64,000 nt of DNA from NCBI GenBank assembly GCA_947044405.1, contig CAMRHE010000035.1, forward strand, positions 6,297,501 to 6,361,500, read 5' to 3'. Made by a program: the position numbers and the translations under genes. Under the pieces are notes generated by a model. The model had not been told where the DNA came from, ran no database searches, and was given only the letters and a program-made list of their open reading frames with translations. This document shows positions 35,240-44,569 of this stretch, piece after piece. Source of the DNA: Leptodactylus fallax (Eukaryota > Chordata > Amphibia > Anura > Leptodactylidae). Positions within the stretch are counted from its first letter, which is position 1, and each line of letters begins with the position of its first letter.

Positions 35240-38200
35240 AGTAATGTTTTGTTTTTTGTTTTTTTTTGTTTTTTTTATCTGTCTTTTTGTTCTGCTTGAA
35301 AATGGGATCTTTTGTGTATGCAGACAATTCCTTTGTCTATACAAGAGAGGAAATTCTGCAGCTCAGAGACACAGCAGGAGGGCATACCATCTGGTCACAC
35401 ATCCCCCGCGAGCTTTGGAGAAAGAAAAAGCGGGTGAGGGGATGCAGAGCTGGTACTCTTCAGAGGATTAAAAAGAGGCATTACCAACCAGCTGTTCCCT
35501 CCATCATCATGGGCATTGTGAGATCTCTTGCAAACAAGATGGATGAACTAACAGCGCTCACCAGGCATCATCAGGAGTTTCGGGTGTGTAGCATGATGCT
35601 ACTTACAGAGACTTGGCTCACTGAAGTTACTCCTGACCCTCTGGTCTCCTTGGATGGTTTTAAACTCCTTCGGGCAGACAGGACAAGGGAGAGCGGTAAG
35701 AGGAAAGGAGGAGGGCTGGCAATGTTTGTGAATAATAGATGGTGTAATCCTAGGCACATTGTGATTAAGGAGCAAACCTGCTGTAAGGACATTGAGCTAT
35801 TAGCTGTGAGCATGAGACCTTTCTACCTACCAAGGGAACTATCGCATGTCATCGTGATAGCCGCATATGTCCCCCCCTCTGCGAAAGCTGACACTGCCTG
35901 CGAGGTCCTACAAGCCACGCTGAGCCATTTACAGTTGAAACATCCCCAGGCTCTCTTTCTTGTGTCGGGAGATTTCAACCATGCCTCCCCATCATCCACA
36001 CTGCCCAGTTTCACACAGTATGTAACCTGCCACACAAGAGACAACAAAACACTGGACTTGTTCTTTGCCAATGCGAGGGAGGCATATAGCTCATCAGCCC
36101 TACCGCCCCTGGGGAGATCGGATCACAACCTAGTACATCTCCGACCTGTGTACAAGCCACTTGTACGTAGAGAACCAGCTGTCACCCGCACAGTGAGGAT
36201 ATGGTCCAAGGAGAGTGATGAGGCTCTGAGGGATTGTTTTGACACAACCACATGGGAAGTTCTGCAGGATTCTTATGGGGAAGATATAGAAGGACTCACA
36301 CACTGCATAACGGACTACATTAATTTTTGTGTGGACAACACAGTACCCACAAAAGTGGTGAGGTGCTTCTCCAACAACAAACCATGGATTAACTCTGATA
36401 TTAAAACACTACTTAAGGAGAAAAAGATGGCATTCAGGACAAGAGATAAGGAGGGGTTGAGGGAAGTACAAAAGGAGCTGAGGCATCAAATCAGGCAGGG
36501 AAAAGCCAGTTATAAAGAAAGAATGGAAAAGCAAATGGAAAGAAAAGACATAAGGGGGGTCTGGGAGGGGCTTAAGTCAATTTCGGGTCATAAACAGTCT
36601 GTCTGCCAGATTGAGGCAGATGTTAATTGGCTTAATGAACTAAACCTATTCTTCAACAGATTTGATCACACACCAGCTCCTCCCACCCCAGTATGTCCTT
36701 CAGCTCCCCCCACCACAATGACTTCTCCCCATGCGGCCACTTCCCAACAGACCAGTAAATCCAGAAATCCGTCTTTATCTGGCCACAGTCTGACCTTCAC
36801 ACGGGCCCAGGTGAGGAAGGAGATGAAAAAGATCAAGGCGAGGAAAGCCGCAGGGCCAGATGACATCAGTGCAAGGCTAATTAAGACTTGTGGGGACCAG
36901 CTGTGTGGTATAATTACATATATGTATAATATGAGCCTGAGGCAGGAAATAGTCCCTGAATTATGGAAATCTTCTTGTGTGGTACCAGTTCCAAAGAAAC
37001 CCCACCCTATGGACCTCAACGACTACAGACCTGTAGCACTGACATCCCACCTGATGAAGATCTTGGAGAGATTGGTTCTCACACATCTCCGCCCTCTAGT
37101 GAGCCCCGCTATGGACCCCCTCCAGTTTGCTTATCGGCCAGGCATTGGGGTAGATGATGCCATCATCCATCTTCTGCACAGGGCTCTGTCTCACCTGGAG
37201 AAACCAGGGAACACAGTGAGAATAATGCTCTTTGACTTCTCCAGTGCTTTTAACACCATACAGCCCAGGTTATTGAGGGACAAGCTGGGCCTTGCTGGAG
37301 TGGACCACCACCTCTCCAACTGGATCCTAGACTACCTCACAAATCGACCTCAATACGTGAGAGCCCAAGACTGTGTGTCAGGTACCGTGATCTGTAATAC
37401 GGGGGCACCTCAGGGTACGGTTCTCGCCCCTTTCCTCTTCACACTGTACACTGCAGATTTTAGGTGCAACTCATCCAGCTGCTACCTACAGAAGTATTCT
37501 GACGACTCTGCAATAGTAGGCCTCATCACAGATGATGATGATAGGGAGTACAGAGAACTGAACCAGGATTTTGTGGACTGGTGCCACCGGAACCAACTGA
37601 AGATTAACGCGGGGAAGACCAAGGAGATGGTGGTGGACTTCCGCAAAGGCAGAAGCCCTCCTGAACCAGTGGACATCCTGGGGACGGGCATCGAGATTGT
37701 GAACACCTATAAGTACCTGGGTTTGCTCCTTAATAATAAGCTGGACTGGGCAGATCATATGGAGGCCCTGTACAGGAAGGGCCACAGCAGGCTCTACCTG
37801 CTTAGGAAACTGAGAGCCTTTGGAATCCGGGGGGCACTTCTTAGAACTTTCTTCAACTCGGTAGTGGCATCAGCCATCTTCTTTGGAGTGGCCTGCTGGG
37901 GGAGCAGTATATCAACCAGGGACAGAAATAAACTTGACAAGCTGATTAGAAGGGCCAGCTCTGTCCTGGGGAGCCCACTGGACCCAGTGCAGGTGGTGGG
38001 TGACAGAAGGATACTGTCCGTGGTGAGCTCCATGCGGGAGAATAACTCCCATCCCATGCATGAGACTGTGATCGCGCTGAGCAGTACTGTCAGTGACCGA
38101 CTGCTCCACCCTAAGTGTGAGAAGGAGCGCTATCGGAAGTCTTTCCTCCCCACCGCGGTTAGGCTGTACAACCAACACCGACCTAAGCGGAGATCAGTAC

Positions 38201-38421
38201 ATACAGAGAACTGAAATATCTCTCTGCCTGTTAAATCCCCCCCCCCCCCCGCTACTTCCTATCTGTCTGTCGGCTATCAAAGTAATGCCTCTCACCTTGG
38301 AACATTCATGTACATGTTGTATTTGTATTTGTATCTTGCTTATATTTCTTATCTTTGCTGCTGTAACACACTGAATTTCCCCATTGTGGGACTATTAAAG
38401 GACTATTATTATTATTATTAT
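35240..38421 (+). mobile_element. L2-clade LINE, 5'-truncated or near full length
   Basis: A single long coding frame for endonuclease plus reverse transcriptase is followed by a short 3' tail. The tail ends GAATTTCCCCATTGTGGGAC and then TATTAAAGGAC with (ATT)n. A short 3' end of this form followed by a microsatellite is characteristic of L2-type LINEs. The 5' boundary lies in T-rich sequence and cannot be placed exactly. No target duplication was identified. Confidence 0.85.
35266..38214 (+). CDS. LINE endonuclease/reverse transcriptase, intact frame
   Basis: The frame is 982 codons long with no stop. The first Met is arbitrary; homology seems to begin near residue 82 (MGIVRSLANKMDEL), where L2-type endonucleases start. 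AP-endonuclease motifs are LLTETWL (112-118), SGDFNHA (234-240) and RSDHNLV (284-290). A basic linker follows (about 375-445). Reverse transcriptase motifs are KAAGPDDIS (528-535), the DFSSAF block (657-662), GAPQGTVL (713-720) and the active-site YSDD (744-747, in place of the commoner YADD but usual for this group). The C-terminal thumb-like region is present. The protein nicks target DNA and copies its RNA at the nick. The fully open frame suggests recent insertion. Whether the copy is active is unknown, because the 5' end may be missing. Confidence 0.88.
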   Translation: MFFLSVFLFCLKMGSFVYADNSFVYTREEILQLRDTAGGHTIWSHIPRELWRKKKRVRGCRAGTLQRIKKRHYQPAVPSIIMGIVRSLANKMDELTALTRHHQEFRVCSMMLLTETWLTEVTPDPLVSLDGFKLLRADRTRESGKRKGGGLAMFVNNRWCNPRHIVIKEQTCCKDIELLAVSMRPFYLPRELSHVIVIAAYVPPSAKADTACEVLQATLSHLQLKHPQALFLVSGDFNHASPSSTLPSFTQYVTCHTRDNKTLDLFFANAREAYSSSALPPLGRSDHNLVHLRPVYKPLVRREPAVTRTVRIWSKESDEALRDCFDTTTWEVLQDSYGEDIEGLTHCITDYINFCVDNTVPTKVVRCFSNNKPWINSDIKTLLKEKKMAFRTRDKEGLREVQKELRHQIRQGKASYKERMEKQMERKDIRGVWEGLKSISGHKQSVCQIEADVNWLNELNLFFNRFDHTPAPPTPVCPSAPPTTMTSPHAATSQQTSKSRNPSLSGHSLTFTRAQVRKEMKKIKARKAAGPDDISARLIKTCGDQLCGIITYMYNMSLRQEIVPELWKSSCVVPVPKKPHPMDLNDYRPVALTSHLMKILERLVLTHLRPLVSPAMDPLQFAYRPGIGVDDAIIHLLHRALSHLEKPGNTVRIMLFDFSSAFNTIQPRLLRDKLGLAGVDHHLSNWILDYLTNRPQYVRAQDCVSGTVICNTGAPQGTVLAPFLFTLYTADFRCNSSSCYLQKYSDDSAIVGLITDDDDREYRELNQDFVDWCHRNQLKINAGKTKEMVVDFRKGRSPPEPVDILGTGIEIVNTYKYLGLLLNNKLDWADHMEALYRKGHSRLYLLRKLRAFGIRGALLRTFFNSVVASAIFFGVACWGSSISTRDRNKLDKLIRRASSVLGSPLDPVQVVGDRRILSVVSSMRENNSHPMHETVIALSSTVSDRLLHPKCEKERYRKSFLPTAVRLYNQHRPKRRSVHTEN

Positions 38422-39429
38422 ACTAGGAGCCACGCTGCTCACTAGCCGTATAAACTGTAGTGGTGGTTTTAGGTACTGCAGCGCTGTCCCATTGAAGTCT
38501 ATGAGGCAGCACTACACTACCAAAAGCCGCAGCTGCACTTTGTACAGTGAGTGAGCAGTGTGGCTCCTGGTATGTAATCATTACTGGGAGTCACGCTGTC
38601 CTGGTGCAGCTGATCTGCAGGGATCCAGGTTGTCAGACTTCCACAGACCTAAGGGCTCATTCACACAACAGGATTCCAAGGCTGTGTGCTGGCTGTTGTA
38701 TTAGCAGCACACGGTCCGATAGATTTTAGTGGATCTATTCGCACGACCATTGTTTTAATCGTCTGTGTGAATGATCCAAGAAAGAAATAGAACCGGCTAT
38801 TTTTGTTGATTTTATGGATCCCTCAATAGACTCATGTCAATGAGGGATCCTTGAGAACAGATTCTCCTCGGGTGTGCTGTACACTGTGCTGGGCTCTGTC
38901 GTGTGAGTGTAGCCTAGAATATTAGAAGGTGGATAACCTTTTTAAAGGGGTTATGCCATGAAGAATAGTTATCTGTTATCCATAGGATAGAGGCCTCAGA
39001 ATCGGGGTGTTTTTCTTCTAACTGAATCCAGGCTGAATGTAGGTGTGCCCAGCTGGACGGGAGGCGACCGTGTACCTATTAACTTGACTGGAAGTGCCTG
39101 AGATAGCCAAAGTCCTGTACTTCACTATCTCAGTTACTCCCATTAAAGTAAAAGAGGGCATGGATGCTTCCTATCCAGCAGGGCACGGCTACATTCACCC
39201 TGGATTCAGTCAGACTAAATTCACTGTGGGGAGAAAAACAACCCCATTCTCAGGACCAGGAACCTGGATTCATTATGGTCTGTCCTATGGATAAAGTAGT
39301 AGTAGTTAGGTGACTCTGGCCTCGTAATAATCCTGGAGCATGTAAGGGATTCAGGTGCAGGAAGTGTAGGTCAGTGGGGACTTGTGTCACCACATTTCAA
39401 GAGCCATAGTCGGGGCACTTCTCTGTCCT

Positions 39430-39806
39430 TAAGGCTGGGGCCCCACATGGTGTAAACGCCGTGGTTCACCTGCGGCGTAAACGCCGTGGAAAAAAAAAGC
39501 AGCGTTTTACAGTCACAGCAAAGTGGATGGGATTCTAGTAATTTCTATCCCCACTTCGCGTTAATATACATGTTGCAGACATGCGGCGATTTCCAAAACC
39601 GTTGTGGTTTTGGAAATCGCAGCATGTCAATTATACCTACGGAAATGCCGGCGGTTTCCCTATAGGTATAATGGAAGTAGAAAGTTCACAGAGGAAACCT
39701 CTGTGAACTTTCTATCAAAAGCGCTGCAGGAAAAACTGCAATGCGTTGCTGTCGTGGTTTTTCCAGCAGAGCTTTTTTGCTGCAGGATGCCATGTGGGGC
39801 TTAGCT
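39430..39806. repeat. 'CCCCACAT' family repeat, copy 4
   Basis: It runs from GGGGCCCCACATGGTGTAAA to CCATGTGGGGCTTAGC with inverted ends. It contains GCGATTTCCAAAACCGTTGT followed by its inverse, and the palindromic AAAGTTCACAGAGGAAACCTC followed by TGTGAACTTT. It is the closest relative of the copy at 32131-32452. Confidence 0.75.
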
Positions 39807-39809
39807 TAA

Positions 39810-40191
39810 AGGGATTTTCCAGGGCTTTCCTTTTTTTTTTTAATTGCTGACCTATCCTTAGAAATGTCATCAATTGGAGATCTGTTGGGGGTCTGACACC
39901 TTGTCCCCCTGTGGTTCAGCTGGTTAAAAAGGCAGTGGCCCTCTCTGAGTGCTGCTTCTACTTCACAGGACATGTGACATTATGTTCATTGATCACATGG
40001 CCTGATCACAGCTCAGTCCCATTCAAGTGAATGGGCTGAGCTGTGATACCAAGCACAATCACTATGGAGCTGTGCTTGGTAAGTACTGAAGAGGCTGCAG
40101 CACACACATCACGTAAACAGGTGCTGATCCCTTTCCAATTTTTAATTGATGATTGCATAGGTCATCAATTACTCAGCCTTAGAAAACCCCT
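39810..40191. mobile_element. TTAA-flanked palindromic element, 382 bp
   Basis: It is flanked by TTAA at 39806-39809 and 40192-40195. The ends AGGGATTTTCCAGGGC and AGCCTTAGAAAACCCCT are imperfectly inverted. Inner inverted blocks include CAGCTCAGTCCCATTC followed by GAATGGGCTGAGCTG. The right TTAA is shared with the next element. Confidence 0.75.
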
Positions 40192-40195
40192 TTAA

Positions 40196-40806
40196 CCCCT
40201 TAATGACCGGGCCATTTTTTGTTTTTGCATTTTCATTTTTCCCTCCCCACATTCCAAGAGCCATAACTTTTTCATTTTTCAATTCACAGAGTCACATGAT
40301 GGCTTATTGTTTGCAAGGTACTGGGAAGCTGGAAAAAAATTCAGAATCAGGTGCAATTGGAGAAAAACTGCATTTGCGCCAAATTCATATGGGTTTAATT
40401 TTTACAGCATTCACTGTGTGGTAAAAATGACATGTTACCTGTATTCTGCGGGTCAGTACGAACATGGCGATACCAAATTTATATAGTATTTGTAATGTTT
40501 GGATACCTTTTAAAAAATTAAAAACTTTGCTAAATAGAAAAAATTTTTTGCGTCGCCATATTGTGTCACCTGTAACTTTTTCATATTTATATGTATGGAG
40601 CTGGGTAAGGTGTCTTTTTATGCGGGACAACATGACGTTTTTATTGATACCATTTGGGGAAAGATCTGATGGTTTGATCACTTTTTATTCAATTTTTATA
40701 GGAGACAAAGTGTTGAAAAAAAAACGCTATTTGGCTATTTGATTTTTTTTCCCCGCTACGCCGTTCACCGTATGGGATAAATATTTTAATATTTTAATAG
40801 TTAGGG
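40196..40806 (-). mobile_element. truncated inverted copy of the 14959-16111 element
   Basis: It starts right after the shared TTAA with CCCCTTAATGACCGGGCC. On the reverse strand it follows 16111 back to about 15450, with blocks CATTCCAAGAGCCATAAC, ATTCAGAATCAGGTGCAAT, TATGGGTTTAATTTTTAC and TTGTGTCACCTGTAAC. It breaks off near 40806, where a CAAAAACTGGATGGGCGATG direct duplication begins. Confidence 0.75.
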
Positions 40807-40922
40807 CCAAAAACTGGATGGGCGATGCCAAAAACTGGATGGGCGATATTTCATATGGCAGTAGGGTGGGCCCCTAGAATCAATCCCACTGGTGGGCCCT
40901 AGGCACCCCAGTCCGACCCTGG
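40807..40922 (-). repeat. short duplication and CAGGGTC-terminus repeat
   Basis: CCAAAAACTGGATGGGCGAT is present twice in tandem (40808-40849). From about 40862 the sequence matches the 30800-30870 end (GGGTGGGCCCCTAGAATCAA and on to GGTGGGCCCTAGGCACC) and closes with CCAGTCCGACCCTG at 40922, an inverted CAGGGTCGGACTGG terminus. Confidence 0.55.
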
Positions 40923-42435
40923 TAAAGGATGTATTAATGGCGGCCCCGGGGTGGGCCCCACAGAGTCAGTGGTCCCGGGGCAGCCGCCCCTCTGCCCCCC
41001 CCACCGTTCGCTATGCCACTGCTTACTAACATATCACCTCATGAACTAAGTTCCTTTGTGTAGCATCTTGCCAATGTTGTGCGGAGTTCTTCATTCATTT
41101 CTTTTTAGCCTTAAGAAGGAGCTTTGCAAGCTTGCAATTGTATTTTTCTAGTTAGCCAATAATTGTATCATAACTACAATAATTTTGTCTCTTTGACATA
41201 AAAGTATCAAATATTGTATGATTTTTTTTCTGGCTAACACGGTACTACACTATTTTCCCTATACCACTCAGATGGTTGACAAATGTTATTATTTGTCTAT
41301 AATGTGGTTATACCATCAGTCCTGATAACGTTATCATAGAGAAGCACTTTGCTTTTCTGTAAGAAGATTCAAGTGTATGTCATTTCTACAACCAAAAAGA
41401 CAATAAAGCTATCACTGAAAGAAAAATTACATTGTCCTCATTATCCTAGGTCTGTGTGGTTTATTAGGGAGGAAAAAAAAACATATACTAAGCTCAACAG
41501 GTAGTTGGAAAAGTTGCAAGGTGGTCCCTAGTAGGGAGCTTGATTAAATGTGTACCTTGGCACAGGGCCTATAATTTATTTTAGCAGTATAAAGACTTAG
41601 CTCTGGTATACAACAATAATTACAAAAACAATATCTAGAATTAAATTGTGAAAACTTTTAATTTTTACCAGTTCCAGTGGATTTCTATGGCCCATACTGT
41701 ACATAAGCGCAATTACTTTGCTTTTGAAAGTAGTGACTAGGATTGAAGTGATATATCTTGCATGTATAAATATATTAATTTCAGCATGATTGTCAAAACA
41801 TGAGATGACCAGAGCCTTAGAAAAAAAAGGTCAAACTTGTAAAAAATAAACCGGACAACAATGCCCTGTAGACACATCAGCTTAGTAAAATTGAAACAGA
41901 TAATTTTAAAATTAAATTTCAATAAAAAAATTAGCAGTCATGCTTCACTGTTCATGTTTAATTATCTCCACTGATCAAGTCTTACTGGTTATTTCTCCAA
42001 AGAGCATGTTACATCCATTTGACCTTGCTATCAGCAGTCAAATAACAAAGACATAGCAAAATGACATATCAATGATTCATCATGATAACAGCAAAATTAA
42101 TTGTTCAGATTCAAATGGATAGAAACTTATGCTACATATTCAGTAATTCCTGTTGTATAGTCTTAATGAGAAAAAAAAAAGTCTTATTTCTGTACAGGAT
42201 TTCAGGCGTATTGTTTGGCTATTACCACAGTAATAAAAAAAATCAATAAAAACAGAGCAACCAGACAATACTCTGAATGTCATAGTATAGATATGTTTTA
42301 GGATATACATTGCTCTATAAATTAAATGTCATTCTCACTTACAAGAAGGGTTTATTTTAATTGTTTTGTCATAAAACTATCTTTTGCTTGAAACTATATT
42401 TCAATTCCGTACTATAACTTTATTCGGAACATCTA
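40923..42435. other. no gene recognised
   Basis: The first 100 bases are GC-rich repeat material (GGCGGCCCCGGGGTGGGCCC). The rest is AT-rich, unique-looking sequence with no exon or RNA gene that I can support. Confidence 0.5.
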
Positions 42436-42450
42436 CAGTGGGGAAAAAGT

Positions 42451-42640
42451 GTAGATTATGATGTTAATCTGTTTAACCTTAGTCCCAACTGCAGCACAAT
42501 ATTGGGGTATTTCTGCCCCTGTGTGCTGGTAGGACAGAATGGAATTTTTAATGAACAACAAATAGTTAACTGTAACCCCTCCACCTCCTCAATATAAGGA
42601 AGGAAGTACCAACCCCCCAGTGTGTAATTATAAAGACAAA
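42451..42640 (-). repeat. DIRS terminal repeat, 3' end of the element
   Basis: From 42487 (AACTGCAGCACAATATTGGG) to about 42623 it is the inverse of 48985-49115, with a few mismatches. The outermost 38 bases (GTAGATTATGATGTTAATCT...) occur only here and in the internal complementary region, as expected for the non-identical termini of DIRS elements. Confidence 0.9.
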
Positions 42641-42668
42641 TACATAACATATAGGGAGGGAGCCTTGT

Positions 42669-42750
42669 GCTGCTGTTGGGACTAAGGGAAAACAGATTAA
42701 CATCATAATCTACACTTCCCTGTCGTCCCACAGCAGTACAATATTGGGGA
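42669..42750. other. DIRS internal complementary region
   Basis: On the plus strand it reads TTGGGACTAAGG...AACAGATTAACATCATAATC TAC, the inverse of the outer 3' end at 42451-42490. It runs directly into ACTTCCCTGTCGTCCCACAG CAGTACAATATTGGGG, the inverse of the outer 5' end at 49096-49127. So it joins the complements of both element ends, as a circular intermediate would. In the family this region serves as the template that completes the ends. Confidence 0.88.
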
Positions 42751-42765
42751 TCTACAAGAAAAACC

Positions 42766-44027
42766 CTAGGGATGGCCCTCTTGAAGAATTGATTTTAACA
42801 CAGAATGGCCAAAAGAAGTGACCTCCTTACCCTGGGTGTTAAATCTGTAATGATTAAAAAAGGTATGGAGAGAGCTCCAAGAAGCTGACGAATACATTTG
42901 TTCCCAAGAAACAAAGCTTCTTTCCACCCAAAAGGTAGAAATGGCTCTTGTAGAATGAGCTCGAACAAACTCAGGGGGGTCTAAACCCTGTGAAGTGAAA
43001 GCCAATTTAATGGCTTCATTGTGCCAAGGAGGCTTTAGAGGCCTTGAGCCCGTTATTTTTCCCAGAGAATGGTAGAAAAAATTATCTGACCGTCTAAAAG
43101 GCCGATATCTCTAAATATAAATTCCGAGGCATCTGGCCACATCCAGCAAGTGAAGTTTAACCTCCTCCGGAGATGACGGACTGGGATAGAAAACTGGTAA
43201 TGAGATAACCTGGTTAAGGTTAGAATATGAGGGTACCTTAGGGAGGAACCCTTGCTTAAATCTTAGTTGTACTCACCAACTCTCTGAGCTGAGGTTATGG
43301 CCAAAAGGAACACTGTGTTTTGTGTGAGAAATTTAATCTCAACCTCTTCTAGAGGCTCCAAGGGGAGAATCACATAACCCCTTTAAAACAGTAGATAAAT
43401 CCCATTGAGGGATTGGGTTGGTAACAGGCGGACTAAGCCTGAATGCACCCTTAAAATATCTTTTAACCAGCAGGTCTGCAGATAGCTGTTTTTCTAAGCA
43501 GGCTGACAGGGCAGCAACCTGAGCTTTCAAGTGAAAGGGCTAAGGCCCTTGTCCAAGCCGTCCTGAAGGAATTCCAGGATCTCTGGAATGGAAGGATACA
43601 AGCTCTCAATTCTTCTACCTGATGCCCAGGAAATGAAGATGATTCGGATCCAGGTGTAATTTTTGCTTGTAGACTCTGCTCTAGCAAGAGAGAGAGTGCT
43701 TAAGACGACTCCTGAGATTCCCTTATATCGTAATAGGGACTGGTCAATCTTCAGGCTGTCAGATTGAAGGATTTCAGATCCTGGCAGAGCCTGGGCCCTT
43801 GAGACACCAGGTTCTGAATCGGCGGAAGCCTCTAATATATCCCGTGACTCATTTGAATGAGATGGGAAAACCAAGCTCTCTTTGGCCAGAATGGAATGAT
43901 GGCGATTACAGAGACTTGGTCCTGTCTGAGTCTCATCAATACCCCTTCGTATCATGGAGATTGGAGGGAATATGCATGCCAGCCTGAACCTCCAAGGGAT
44001 GGACAGGGCATCCACAGCCAAGGGATT
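42766..44027 (-). pseudogene. DIRS tyrosine recombinase, frame-broken
   Basis: Minus-strand pieces in at least three frames cover an N-terminal core-binding part (STSKNYTWIRIIFISWASGR, then SIPEILEFLQDGL), a middle part (VAALSACLEKQLSADLLVKR, then RLSPPVTNPIPQWDL) and the catalytic part. Catalytic motifs visible are an AQRVGE arginine block (about 43280), the HxxR box AHSTRA (about 42950) and NHYRF, with the nucleophilic Tyr codon at 42847-42849. The enzyme would integrate circular element DNA. Stops and shifts make it inactive. The upstream end is interrupted by the 44028-44569 insert. Confidence 0.85.
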
Positions 44028-44569
44028 TAGTAGAAAGACAAGAAAAACAACAACGCCGAGCGGCACATAGGGTAATACTGTTTTTTTGAAAAATTATCGT
44101 ATGATAGTAATATATTACACAATATAAATTGTGTTATGAAAGTAGTTTGTACAGGGTGACCAGGACGTGCCCACTAATAAAGGTTGAGAGTAGGTAGGTG
44201 AGCACAGAGTGTGGGTATACAGTATGTGAATGTGCAACCGACAGGGTTTGGTGTGAACCAATGTCCCCTCAATTGGTCAGTTCATATGGTAACACTCTGG
44301 TGCATAGTGACACCAGTATCGATGTACTCTCACCTTATATGGACAGCCTGAAGCTATGGGCTGAAAGAGCTGAAGTGTATATTGTGGATATACACTTCAG
44401 CTCTTTCAGCCCATAGCTTCAGGCTGTCCATAGTACACTTGATAAAGAGGACTCATTCCTCGAAACGCGTTGTGTAATTGAGTTTAATAAAAAGCATTCT
44501 TAGCGAAGCGCGGTCTCCATACCTCACTTTTTTTGGATACTCTCCTACCATTTTTACAGCCAAGGGATT
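44028..44569. mobile_element. palindrome-bearing insertion with a 14-bp target duplication
   Basis: ACAGCCAAGGGATT occurs at 44014-44027 and again at 44556-44569, bracketing 528 bases absent from the DIRS coding order. The insert has 42-base inverted arms at 44338-44380 and 44389-44431 (GCTGAAAGAGCTGAAGTGTA and its inverse), then CGAAACGCGTTG and TTTAATAAAAAGC. CGAAACGCGTTG blocks recur in frog repeats (recall only). A 14-base duplication suggests a copy-and-paste (LINE-driven) insertion, but no poly-A tail is obvious. Confidence 0.7.

Larger units (their letters stand above)
35144..38941. mobile_element. TTAA-flanked element split by an L2-type LINE
   Basis: The left end AGGGATTATCCACATTCTAA (35144) is inverted at the right end (TTAGAAGGTGGATAACCTTT, about 38921-38941), and TTAA lies at 35140-35143 and 38942-38945. 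The middle resembles the 10.9-11.2 kb repeat: ATCAGCTGCATTGG on the left, CTAGGAGCCACGCTGCTCAC on the right. A LINE insertion fills about 35240-38421. So the host element was about 0.6 kb before insertion. Confidence 0.75.
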
